From: Rheum nobile
Lineage: Eukaryota; Streptophyta; Magnoliopsida; Caryophyllales; Polygonaceae
DNA length: 64,000 nt
NCBI GenBank assembly: GCA_027886185.1
Contig: WOAB01000041.1
Span: forward strand, 3,038,001-3,102,000
Direction: 5' to 3'
The translations under genes and the position numbers were made by a program. The notes beneath the pieces were generated by a model. It was not told the DNA's origin and searched no databases. It was given only the letters and a program-made list of their open reading frames with translations. Below are positions 11,468 to 20,280 of the stretch, one piece after another (position 1 is the first letter of the stretch; every line of letters starts with the position of its first letter).

Positions 11468-13398
11468 TCAAGCATCGGGAACAACAACGCTACCTTCGAC
11501 AGGGGCTGGCTCCAATGGGGCTATCTCGTCGGTCGGCTTAGCATCTCTAGAATGAGCTTCGTCCTCATCGGCACCTTCATCCACAGCCTCTTCTCCGACG
11601 CCGGCCAAGCAGAACAGCTCCTGACCAGGATCGCCCTTTGGAAACATGGAGTCCAAAGTCTCCTTCTCCGCCTTCAGGTCCCAGAGCTCATGCTTGCCCT
11701 CGTTGAACTCTTCAATCATCTCGATGTGCGATTTCACCGCGTAGAAGGCCCCAACGTCGCCAGCAATCTGACCGTCGGCAATCCGAGCCCGCTTCACTTC
11801 CTCCTCAATGCCTGCCTTGCACTCTTCAAACCCCCTCTGACATGCGACTAGCTCCCCTTGACAACTCTTCAGCTCCCTAGTGAGACGACGCTCAGTCTCA
11901 CGACAGCGACTCTCCGCTCCCTCCAGCTTGGTCCTTAAAGAGGCAAGGTCGGACTCTGACCTAGCAGCCTTGTCCTCAGCCTTGACAAGCATCGCTTGAA
12001 CACCGGAGTAAGCTCCCAAGAAGTATTGAAAAGCCTGACAAAAAGGCATACGACAACACAAACACACGACTCGGAAAACACAGTCGAACAAAAGAAATAC
12101 AAAAATGCACAAAACAAAGGGCAACACACCCTCCACGCGGAACTGCCTGCTTCACCAATGCAGTCCAGGGGAGAAACGTCCTTAACTTCCGACTTCAAAG
12201 TCGGGTCTTGAGCGCGAAAAAGATCAACGATCGACGGCCCTACGGCACCGATCTTGCTGACCCCTTCGTTGATCGCGCCTTTCTTCTTAGGGACGTCCTC
12301 CGCCTTGACATCATCAGGACGAGCGCTCGCTTTCCTCTTAGAGCCAGCTTTAACCGTAGTCGTCAGGTCAATCAGAGCCGGTTTGCTCGACACCGCCTTG
12401 GCTGCTGCTTTCCTCTGCTCAATCAAGCTTTTTCCCGACGCCACCCTCAGGCGAGCACTCGACCGACCACCAGGGGAACCTGACACGACAGGACAACAAA
12501 AAAGGAGAAATCCTAAAGTACACGACAAAGTAAGAAACAATAAAAAGACTCCTAAAGCCGAAAGTCTACCTTTCGCACGAGATGAAGAAACATTCGACAT
12601 ATCTTCTTGGGAGGCAGGAGTCATCGCCAGCAAGTTGACGTTCACAAATTTCCTTTCAGATGCGGGAATCTCAAGCACAATCTTTGACAAGCCCTCTGAT
12701 CGGCTACTCACTTCTAGATCCTCTGGCTCGGGGACTACAAAAAAGAAAAGTTAAAGCAAGAGTTAAGACACACAAATACACGAAAGAAAAGACAAGTACA
12801 TACTATCGACTCGCCACTCCATCAACAAAAACGGACATTCTCCCTCCTTCTCCAGAGAAGAGCGTTCGACGAAAAAGAACTTCGACCCCCATCTGCGGTC
12901 GTTAACATCAGGGCTCTGCACCAAGGGCTTCCGACCAGGTCGGACACGTAACTGAACGCGACAGGAACTCTTCGATCCTATGAAGTAGTTGTACCACAGG
13001 GCGTCGAAGTCAAAATCAGCCCCAGTTTGAACATTCACAAGGTCTAAAACCCTAAGTACTCTCCACGCCTGAGGCATTACTTGACATGGCGCCAGCGTCA
13101 ACATAGCTAAGAAGTCCCTGACAAGGGGGGAAAAAGGAAACCTATGCCCTATTCTAAACGGGTAAGAGTAGAAGCAAACCCATCCCTCATAGCGAGCATC
13201 GGCCCTCTCATCTAGGTGAGGCAGCCTGGCAACCGTTTCCGGCGGAAAACCTCCGACTTGGAGCACCTGATCCAGTTCCGCCTGGGACATAGTGCTAACC
13301 AACGCATCCAACTCCTTCAAAATGAAACGAGGAGGAGCTTCGCCTTCACGAGAATCGGAGAGAGTCTTCAACGACTCAGAAGCCTCGAGAGAAACCAT
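11468..13398 (-). CDS. Antisense spliced ORF of the Tat element (gypsy-type transposon ORF, 558 aa, four exons)
   Basis: On the minus strand, exons 13398-12804, 12734-12570, 12479-12130 and 12034-11468 join in frame (595+165+350+567 = 1,677 nt) from a true ATG to a stop. The introns (69, 90 and 95 nt) are T-rich with donors GTATGT, GTAGAC and GTGTGT and acceptors TTTTGTAG, GTGTCAG and TTGTCAG. Exon 1 encodes a block with RFPFSPLVRDFLAML, LAPCQVMPQAWRVL and ALWYNYFIG, resembling the plant 'putative gypsy type transposon' family. Exon 3 is basic with KRKASARPDD. Exon 4 looks like a coiled coil (ESDLASLRTKLEGAESRCRE and on) followed by an acidic tail. Extra antisense ORFs are known in Tat elements, but their function is unknown. 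No in-frame stop is present, unlike in gag-pol. The splice model is mine and is not supported by RNA. Confidence 0.82.
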
Positions 13399-13705
13399 TT
13401 CGAGAATGGGAAAAGAGGAGAATCGAAGAGCTATGACTAAGAGAAATCAGAAAGCTATGGCAAGAGAAACCAAGAGGCTTACCAGAAACTTGCAAAGGAA
13501 GATGATGAAGAGTAATCGATTCCTTCTGCTGCAAATTTATGGAGGGAAGTGAAGGCCTGCAGAGGCGTCGCATCATGCCTCGATCATGTGCCACGTAGCC
13601 CTGAGCAAACGCGCCAAATTGGAAGGTGGAGATCGCGTCTAGAGAAGTTGCCACGGATTCCGGTCAACTTGCCTAAACCGTAAGCCCATAGCAACTTGGG
13701 GCTAT
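13399..13705 (-). promoter_or_regulatory. Upstream region of the antisense ORF plus the Tat polypurine tract
   Basis: This 307 bp lies between the antisense ATG and the 3' LTR, so the promoter of the antisense transcript should lie here or in the LTR. A CCATAAATTTG word on the minus strand near 13535-13545 is a weak TATA-like candidate. The polypurine tract for sense replication is GCAACTTGGGGCTAT at 13691-13705. Confidence 0.4.
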
Positions 13706-14376
13706 TGTTGGGCCTGGATTCTCCAGAGAAGATGGGTCAAGTCGGTCGAGCCCAAGCCCATTGCCAATCGGAAGATCGAAGAAGAAAGCCCAGAGGATCC
13801 GATGAAACGTCTCTGGTCGAATGCCTTCCGACAGGATCGCGAGGATCTCGCCAAGCATTAAATGCTAGATCACGCAACGGCCACCGCCTTCAAACCACCA
13901 TAAACGCAGAGATTTAATGGCGCAATCTTCACCATCACTCCGAGCATTGAAGATGGAATATTCGGCTGAAGCATAAACGGTCACAAGAGTAAAAGACTTA
14001 CCATATTGGGACGACGAGGAGGATAAGACACAAGACGCACGATTATACAAGCACACACGCTTTCTTACTCAGATAACTCACCAGAATAGCACTCTCGCTG
14101 CCCATCTAGCTCTAAAAACGGTTACCTACGTCTGACCCCTGCCGGTCGCCACTCACAAGTCACCGGTCGAGTCTCACTCGATCTCTGATTTTATTACGAT
14201 AAGTTGTATCATGATTCAATCTGATTCACACGACATCTAATAAAATTGCCTTGCTATTACATATTTATTTCTTGTTTATCTATTATTTACTTGGTTTGGA
14301 TTATTTCCTATCGTCCGGTCGACTAGTTACCCCATCTAAGGCGATTTAGGTCGTCCGATCTTTTCATCCCAAAACA
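13706..14376 (+). repeat. 3' LTR of the Tat element
   Basis: 671 bp, preceded by the polypurine tract and followed by the duplicated ATAGT at 14377-14381. Confidence 0.95.
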
Positions 14377-14381
14377 ATAGT

Positions 14382-14648
14382 GATGAACCATTCATCCTAG
14401 CATCACAAGCTAAGCAGATTTTTTATGTGGTAGACAATGTTGATCCTAGATGGCGTGCAGTTGCCCAAGGCAAAAGACATATTCTGGGTATTGATGATGT
14501 TGTGGATGAAGATGAGTATGACGAGTATGATGACACACCCTTGTTATCAACTGTTGTTCAACCATTACCGGAGGAGGAAGATACAAATAATACTAATCAT
14601 ATCCGTACAGATCATAGGGAAGGAATATGGGTTACAAATCATAAATGA
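14382..14648 (+). pseudogene. CACTA transposase, 3' part (DUF4216-like C-terminus)
   Basis: The reading is DEPFILASQAKQIFYVVDNV, then RWRAVAQGKRHI and an acidic tail ending at a stop near 14646. It continues the sequence broken at 4318: with the gypsy element and one ATAGT removed the frame is continuous. Confidence 0.88.
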
Positions 14649-15206
14649 ATAAGATGAGATAATTTATTGACAAGTAGATTTAATTGCATTATAAATTGTC
14701 TTCCTTGGATTTTTTTTTTGTGATATGTACGCATATGCTTTTTCGTTGATATGTACGCTGCGAAAAAAATCAGGAACCTAAGACGTTGAGAGTATCAAGG
14801 TGGGAAGTGCGAGAAATTAATAGGAAAACGTAAGACGTTGAGAGTATCAAGTTATGTAACTTAACTAACTATATATTGATAGTATTTGTGTTTTTTGTCA
14901 ATAATTTCTGTGTTTTTTATGAAGCTATATCCTAAGAGGAAGACATCGTATACTTATGAAGAAATGGATGTTGTTCGTGAGCAATGAGCACAGTATTTTA
15001 CATCGAAGTATTTATTATCGGATTGAACTTGTTTTTACTTGTCATGTAAAATGTTGTTGAGAACCTGACTGTACTCGGATTGAACTTGTTTTTACTTGTC
15101 ATGTAAATTTGTTTTTATTCTGTGAATAAAATCAGGAACCTATTCTGCAATGTGTGTATGGTGCATCATAAATCCAAAAAACATCCAAAAGAAGCGCAAA
15201 AGAAAG
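14649..15206. other. CACTA 3' non-coding region
   Basis: No gene is seen. Two short direct repeats occur: AAGACGTTGAGAGTATCAAG near 14781 and 14831, and GGATTGAACTTGTTTTTACT near 15019 and 15078. They may derive from a transcribed 3' region. Confidence 0.6.
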
Positions 15207-15497
15207 GACTTATAGAGGCGGACTTGTATGTCCGCCTCTATAAGTACATAGACGCTGACTCGGCCGAGTCAGCGCGACTTGTTGAGGCGGGCCTCCGAAG
15301 CCCGCCTCAACAAGTCCCTCATTTTGGCGCCAAAGTGAGGGACTTGTTGAGGCGGGCTTCGGAGGCCCGCCTCAATAAGGTCCTTTTAGAGGCGTAAAAT
15401 GCCCGCCTCAAAAAGTGTCCCTACTTGTTGCAGCCCCCTTAGTTGAAGCGAACGGTGTTCGCCTCAATAAGTGTCTAAAGGTCCGCCTCTATAAGGA
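15207..15497. repeat. CACTA 3' subterminal repeats
   Basis: GAGGCGGGC/GCCCGCCTC motifs are arranged as hairpins at about 15210-15242, 15279-15315 and 15343-15380, with a CTCGGCCGAG palindrome near 15250. They mirror the 5' array. A 91-codon open frame across this stretch is a by-product of the repeats. Confidence 0.88.
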
Positions 15498-15524
15498 TTT
15501 TTTCCACTAGTGCATGTTCCAACT

Positions 15525-15673
15525 TGAGGGGGAGTATTGATATTATCTTGTTAATAGATATATTGTAAATAGATTATCTTTCCTTATAGATAGATATGTA
15601 AATCTTGTATATATGGCGATACGCATTCAATGAGAAGCACAAGGAAATTATTTGCCTAAACACAATCTTATCA
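15525..15673 (+). repeat. Polypurine tract and short 3' LTR of the copia remnant
   Basis: TTGAGGGGGAGTAT at 15525-15537 is a typical copia polypurine tract. The LTR then starts TGATATTATC at 15538. The likely end is TATCA at 15673, which gives TGATA...TATCA termini and a 136 bp LTR; this end is a guess because the partner LTR lies outside the window. Confidence 0.65.
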
Positions 15674-16113
15674 TAATATTAAGAAATTTGTACTAATAAT
15701 CAACTAATAAAGATCAATGTGATTTCATACATACATAATATGTTGAATTAGGTTTTATACATAGAAATAAACGAATTAAAAGAAATTTTGAATAAAATGT
15801 GACTAATTAAATGGAAAATTTAAAAGAGAATAATAGAAACATACCTAATATATTCTATCTAATATGGGAATTAGGATCATATGTGAATAATCTATATGTT
15901 AAAAAGGGAATCATGATCATATATAAAATATTTATATAATAATAATAGAGAAAAAAAAAAGATAATTTAGTGTTGTGACACGACTTGGAGTATACATGTG
16001 ACTGTAAATGACATAGCACAATGTCAAAACGACAAGTGGTCTTAGATAGGTTTCACTTAGTATTATAAAGTAGATAAACATCAAGGCTTCAAACCAATCA
16101 TATAAATGGGTAA
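15674..16113. other. AT-rich non-coding DNA, left flank of the gag-only retroelement
   Basis: Nothing recognisable is seen. It ends with the target-site duplication GGTAA at 16109-16113 and continues at 24646. Confidence 0.6.
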
Positions 16114-17028
16114 TGTTGGATCGTTAGAGTTACGTCTGAGGGAACAAAAGCTTTGTTCCCACAGAAGATGCATCGGATTAAAAATAGCAAGAAAGATAAC
16201 GAACGAACTCACGATGTATAGTGGAAACCCTGATTAGCAAAACTAGCTTCTCAAGGAAAACCCACTACCTTCAAGCTTCCGCTTGAGAGGATTTTGAAGC
16301 GTGTACTTGTCTTATTGATTTCTTGTTCGATTACACTTGTATCCTGGACTTCGACCTCTAAACAACCAGCTAGACTCGAAGACTCTTCTACAACGATGAA
16401 TCGATCTCAACCCTCAAAGACTTACACACACCTCACTTCTTTTCTTTCTCTTTTTCGTTCTCTCAGTTTTTCGTCGTCCAAAGCCGTACCTAAGAAATGA
16501 ATCCTCACTTCACTTAAATACAACTCGGCTAAACCCTAATCATAACAAGATAGGATATTCTAAAATCGGATTACAAAACATATGATTTTGTTGGAAGAAT
16601 AATATCCCAACCGATTATATTAATTAAGGAAGGAGTTCCTTAATTAATCCAATCGGAAGGATATTCTTCTTCTCTCTCCAATTGCCTTATCTTAGGAAAG
16701 ATTCCTAAGATAACACAATCGGGTTTTCTCTCTCCATATCTTCGCGCAATCCGGCTTGATCCTTGGAGCTGAAGTCTTCATCCTTTACCGCGTGTGCTTC
16801 TTGATTTGTTTCCTTAATTCAACACGCTGGATTTCTTCTTTCCTTTTGCAGCCTTGATCTGGTCCGTCACTTCAGTTCCTTGAGAGGTAACAAAGCACTT
16901 GACAGGACTTTGTTCCCTCTGAGATCCTTTACTGCAAAGCTCCCTGGGATAACTTCCCTTGTCCCTGAAACACTTGGTACACATATGAGTTGAGTGTTTG
17001 TTACCATCAAAACCTAAGGAATTCAATA
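16114..17028 (-). repeat. 3' LTR of the gag-only element
   Basis: 915 bp. On the minus strand it begins TATTGAATTCC (TGTTG in the other copy) and ends CGATCCAACA. It contains an open minus-strand stretch with Cys pairs (HMCTKCFRDKGSYPRELC) that is conserved in both LTRs. Confidence 0.93.
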
Positions 17029-17450
17029 AATTCCCCCTTTTTGATGGTGACAAACACCCTTAACAAGAAAGCATATACCAACTAGAAAAAGACAAATATG
17101 ACATGAAAGTTTCCCACTAAGACACGGTTAGTTCCCCCTTAGTTCAGCAATACGTTTTACCTGTTCTGTTCCCCCTCAACCAATGCTACATGTCATATTC
17201 CCCCTTTTGGCATCATCAAAAACATCAGTAAAGAGTTAGAGAGGAAAAGTCAAGGCCAGATAAACACAAACACCCCTGGTCATTAATTAAAAAAGAACTT
17301 AAAAACATGCAAACACCGCCAAGACAGACAAAACATCAAAACATAGTCAAAATGCCACACCGGGAACACAAACCAGGTAACAAGAAAAACAACTACGAGG
17401 GAGTAGATGGGCAAGGGAACGAAAGAGGGGTAAGGACAGCAGGTAAGCGA
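17029..17450. other. Polypurine tract and 3' untranslated region of the gag-only element
   Basis: The minus-strand polypurine tract lies next to the LTR. Several further pyrimidine-rich (plus strand) CCCCCTT runs lie between 17130 and 17210 and could be alternative purine tracts. No gene is seen. Confidence 0.6.
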
Positions 17451-19097
17451 TCAGGCATCACTGTGACCAGCCGGTTGAGCCGATGCGTGATGAGAGATAA
17501 GCGCGCGCACATCTGCCATGAGACGTCTTACATCCTTGCAGAGACTTCTCACATCCCTCCCCGGAGACAAATTCTCGTTCAGTTCCCCCTCAGAGCTGTC
17601 GGCCTCAGAAACCTCCATTGCCTCGGAATCCTCTACTGCCTTAGAAGCTGCAGGGGCACTCTCAACCTTCACCCAGCCTTCATTATCTTGAAGAACGAAC
17701 TGCATCTTATGCAGGTTACTGGCGTCGAACGGGCGGGAGAAGATGCTCACATCCTCCGACGGGTTGTACACTTTATGGTACTCAAGAATTTTCTTGACAA
17801 CCCGTGGGAAGGGAAGAGCGTGCTGAAGAGTGTTCCTGGCGTGGGCCATGTGCTGCATCAGAATCTTCGGCAGGCTAATGGGCTCCTTCTTCAGCATTAG
17901 GGACAGTAGGACAATGTCCAAGATTAGAAGTCGGTTTCTCTTCTGTCCCCTTGGCGTGATGTTGCTGATGAGGAAGTGGTACAGCACTTTGTTGACAGCG
18001 GACATCTCTGAGATGTCAAGATCAGCACTCCCCTGAGGGTTCTCAATACCAGCAACAGCTAACACAGCCTCTGAGTAGGCAAAGTCCTTCGGCCACCTTC
18101 CTTTTGGGTATTCCCCATACCCTTCATGTGGAACGCCCAGAGCAACACCAAGCTCAATACTTGAGAATATGTGGACCTGCCCTTCCATCTTGTAACTCCC
18201 CAGAACAGCGTGGGGGCGAACTTCCATCGCGTAGGTAGAGTAGAACTCCCTTAGCAGCACCTCATCCATCTCATCTTCCTCTACAAACAGATTGCTCCAT
18301 TTTTTGGTCTCCAACAGATCATGCACCCCTTCCAGATGGTTCTCCAGTAGGAACTCAGGGATGACTCGCAGCTCCTTGACCACCGACTTGTGGTTCATGT
18401 CTTTGACATCATCAGCCACCACCTTTCCTTTGGCTTTGGCCGGCTGACGATGTTGGCTTTGACGGACAGGAGCGGCAGACACCTTGGCTTTCTTTGCGTT
18501 GTTCCCCGAGAGGGGTACTGACTCCTCATCGGAGCTGACCGTTATCGCCTTCTCAGACTTCCTCTGAGAGCGTGTCTTCCGCTTGGAGGGGCAGGCAGTC
18601 TTCACCCTGCCAGAAGTCTTAGGAGCCTTTGGGGGCTCCTCCTCATCAACTTCCTCAACCAGTTCCTTGTTGAGGTCCCGCACAACCGACTGAATCTTCT
18701 CCTTCACAGCAAAGTGCTCATCAGCTGTGACCGGGGTCTCTTGACGGGGCATCTCCTCCATCTCCTCATCAATGGGGTCGGGATGGGTTGGAGAGGAATG
18801 GACCTCCTCTATTTCAGTAGAGGAGATGGCGGTTGGGACGGCTGGAGAGGTTTTGGGGTTAGGGTTTTGTGGAGCGGGGTCTGTGTTTGGGGCTACAAAG
18901 GGGACCATGGCGAGTTGGTCCTGGGTTGGTGATGGTGGAGGGGTAACAGTGGTGGTTGCTGGAGTGGTGGAGGTGGAAGGTAGGGATTGGGTAATGGCGG
19001 CAAGGAGAGCGGGGTCGGTTCCCATGGAGGACAGTTTGGTGAGGAGGGTTTGGAGGTCTTGGGCGATGGTGTTGGGGAGGTTTGAGTTGGAGGCCAT
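17451..19097 (-). CDS. 548 aa 'putative plant transposon protein' ORF inside the gag-only LTR element
   Basis: The chosen start is the ATG of MASNSNLPNT (19097-19095); the frame is open further upstream without a better ATG. Residues 1-120 are Ser/Thr/Pro-rich. Residues 140-230 are acidic then basic, with nuclear-signal-like SKRKTRSQRKSEK and KKAKVSAAP. About residues 240-470 form a globular block (VIPEFLLENHLEGVHDLLET, LLREFYSTYAMEVRPHAVLG, IELGVALGVPHEGYGEYP) resembling the plant transposon-protein domain found as an extra ORF in many plant LTR elements. The C-terminus is acidic, then KDVRRLMADVRALI. It takes the place usually held by an env-like ORF after pol. Function unknown. It is fully open, and it is not a host gene because it lies between matching LTRs. 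Confidence 0.8.
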   Translation of the reverse strand: MASNSNLPNTIAQDLQTLLTKLSSMGTDPALLAAITQSLPSTSTTPATTTVTPPPSPTQDQLAMVPFVAPNTDPAPQNPNPKTSPAVPTAISSTEIEEVHSSPTHPDPIDEEMEEMPRQETPVTADEHFAVKEKIQSVVRDLNKELVEEVDEEEPPKAPKTSGRVKTACPSKRKTRSQRKSEKAITVSSDEESVPLSGNNAKKAKVSAAPVRQSQHRQPAKAKGKVVADDVKDMNHKSVVKELRVIPEFLLENHLEGVHDLLETKKWSNLFVEEDEMDEVLLREFYSTYAMEVRPHAVLGSYKMEGQVHIFSSIELGVALGVPHEGYGEYPKGRWPKDFAYSEAVLAVAGIENPQGSADLDISEMSAVNKVLYHFLISNITPRGQKRNRLLILDIVLLSLMLKKEPISLPKILMQHMAHARNTLQHALPFPRVVKKILEYHKVYNPSEDVSIFSRPFDASNLHKMQFVLQDNEGWVKVESAPAASKAVEDSEAMEVSEADSSEGELNENLSPGRDVRSLCKDVRRLMADVRALISHHASAQPAGHSDA

Positions 19098-20280
19098 TTC
19101 TGTGAGAGAGGGAGAGTTCTGGGAAGACGAGAGACAGAGAGGAAGGGAGAGATTGCTTGAGTAAGATAAGGAAACAGTGAGGAGGAGACTTACCCGGAGA
19201 CTCCAATTTATAATCTTCACCGAATCTTCTAGTGTTTCCAAAGATAAATTCAAATCTTTTCAGTTTCCAACAGATAACAATTGAAATCTTACAACTTCCC
19301 AAAATAAAATTAGAATCTCGTCCAAATCCGACTTAGCCAGCCGAATTACTCTTCCCAACTCCTTTCCATCAAATCAGCCCTAAATACTCAACGCGGCCCA
19401 ACACAGACTTCCATCATTACACCCTGCAAACACACGTCACCTCAACCTGCAAGTCACAGAAGCCGAATCGTTTTCCCGCCAAACCAAAAAGTAGTAGGGT
19501 GTGATGCTGGGGGTTAGTTACCAGAGAGGGTATAAAAGACTATCACACCAAAATATATGATATTTGCGATTGATTTTTATATCATGCCTGAGGGGTCTCC
19601 AGTTTTGGATGATAAGAGGGGCTCATAGGAGACTTCAAACATGGCGGTCTAGGTAAGCTGTAGAATCAACTATCATTTGGGCTTATGATGAGGGAACAAA
19701 ACATCAAGTTGATTCTTTTGAGTTGAAATAAAGCTGATTCATGTGAAAAATGATGACATAGAAGATTATGCACGACATTTAGTACATCAAGGAAGTAGAA
19801 GCACATATTCAAGTCGAATGTTTAATTAATACCCAAGGAAGAGAATGCATATCAAGACATGAAAGTTCAACTTTCACAATTTACCACGTAATCTAGCCAA
19901 TCATCGAGGGAACACAACAAATAGACATGTAGTTAGGGGAACAAACCAGGCTTCGTATGGAACTGAATGTAGAGTTCCCCAACAGGTGTCCTAATGAGAA
20001 AACTGGCGTTTGATCCACAAGTTTCCATGTATGCCAATCTTTCTCGACACAATGATGTCTTTCCTAGATGTACCTGGTACCTGAGTATTCAAACAAGGAA
20101 CAATTTAGACATTAAGTCCTTATCCATATCTCCATTTCCTTTACCTTTGATACCAGGCCTTTGAGTCTCAACCATTCCTGCAGGAGTGAGGTGAGACTCG
20201 CTTCATTCCCTGTCAAGTAACTGACCCTTGTACGAATGAAATACCGGGAACTTTCCTCACTTTATTCTGCACAGAAAGAG
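19098..20280. other. Region of the gag-only element where pol would be expected; no gene seen
   Basis: About 1.2 kb between the gag stop and the downstream ORF. No protease, integrase, RT or RNase H motif is recognisable in any frame. The part next to the ORF (19098-19500) looks like a leader; the rest has no clear structure. Confidence 0.7.

Larger units (their letters stand above)
4319..14376 (+). mobile_element. Tat-lineage Ty3/gypsy LTR retrotransposon, full length, TSD ATAGT
   Basis: Two 671 bp LTRs (TGTTGG to AAAACA) bound the element. ATAGT at 4314-4318 and 14377-14381 is the target-site duplication, and removing the element restores the CACTA DUF4216 reading SDSDEPFILASQ. By eye the LTRs differ at 13 of 671 sites (about 1.9%), nearly all transitions; at an assumed 1.3e-8 substitutions per site per year this is somewhat under 1 million years. 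The order is LTR, primer-binding region (TTTGGCGCGCACCGTGGGG at 4991-5009), gag-pol, spacer, antisense spliced ORF, polypurine tract (13691-13705), LTR. The two RNase H domains and the 3' antisense ORF fit the Tat lineage. Confidence 0.95.
1086..15512 (+). mobile_element. CACTA (En/Spm) DNA transposon, nested in copia and itself interrupted by a Tat gypsy element
   Basis: Both ends carry a 15 bp terminal inverted repeat, CACTAGTGGAAAAAA at 1086-1100 and its reverse complement at 15498-15512. A 3 bp target-site duplication, CAT, lies at 1083-1085 and 15513-15515, as expected for CACTA elements. Removing the element rejoins the copia 3' end (LDILDPH followed by the polypurine tract). Inside are subterminal arrays of GAGGCGGGC/GCCCGCCTC hairpins, a TNP2-like transposase and a 10,058 bp gypsy insertion. 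Without the insertion the element is about 4.4 kb. The transposase is broken, so the element is probably dead but could once have been mobilised in trans because its ends are well kept. Confidence 0.96.

Noticed and set aside
15122..15397. 91-codon frame at the CACTA 3' end
   Set aside because: Covers the subterminal hairpin repeats, which are not coding.
16294..16500. 68-codon plus-strand frame, also at 23911-24117
   Set aside because: Antisense to the LTRs of the gag-only element, duplicated only because the LTRs are.
17451..19097. Host gene for a nuclear protein
   Set aside because: It lies between matching LTRs of one element, in the same orientation, and resembles a domain found in plant retroelements.
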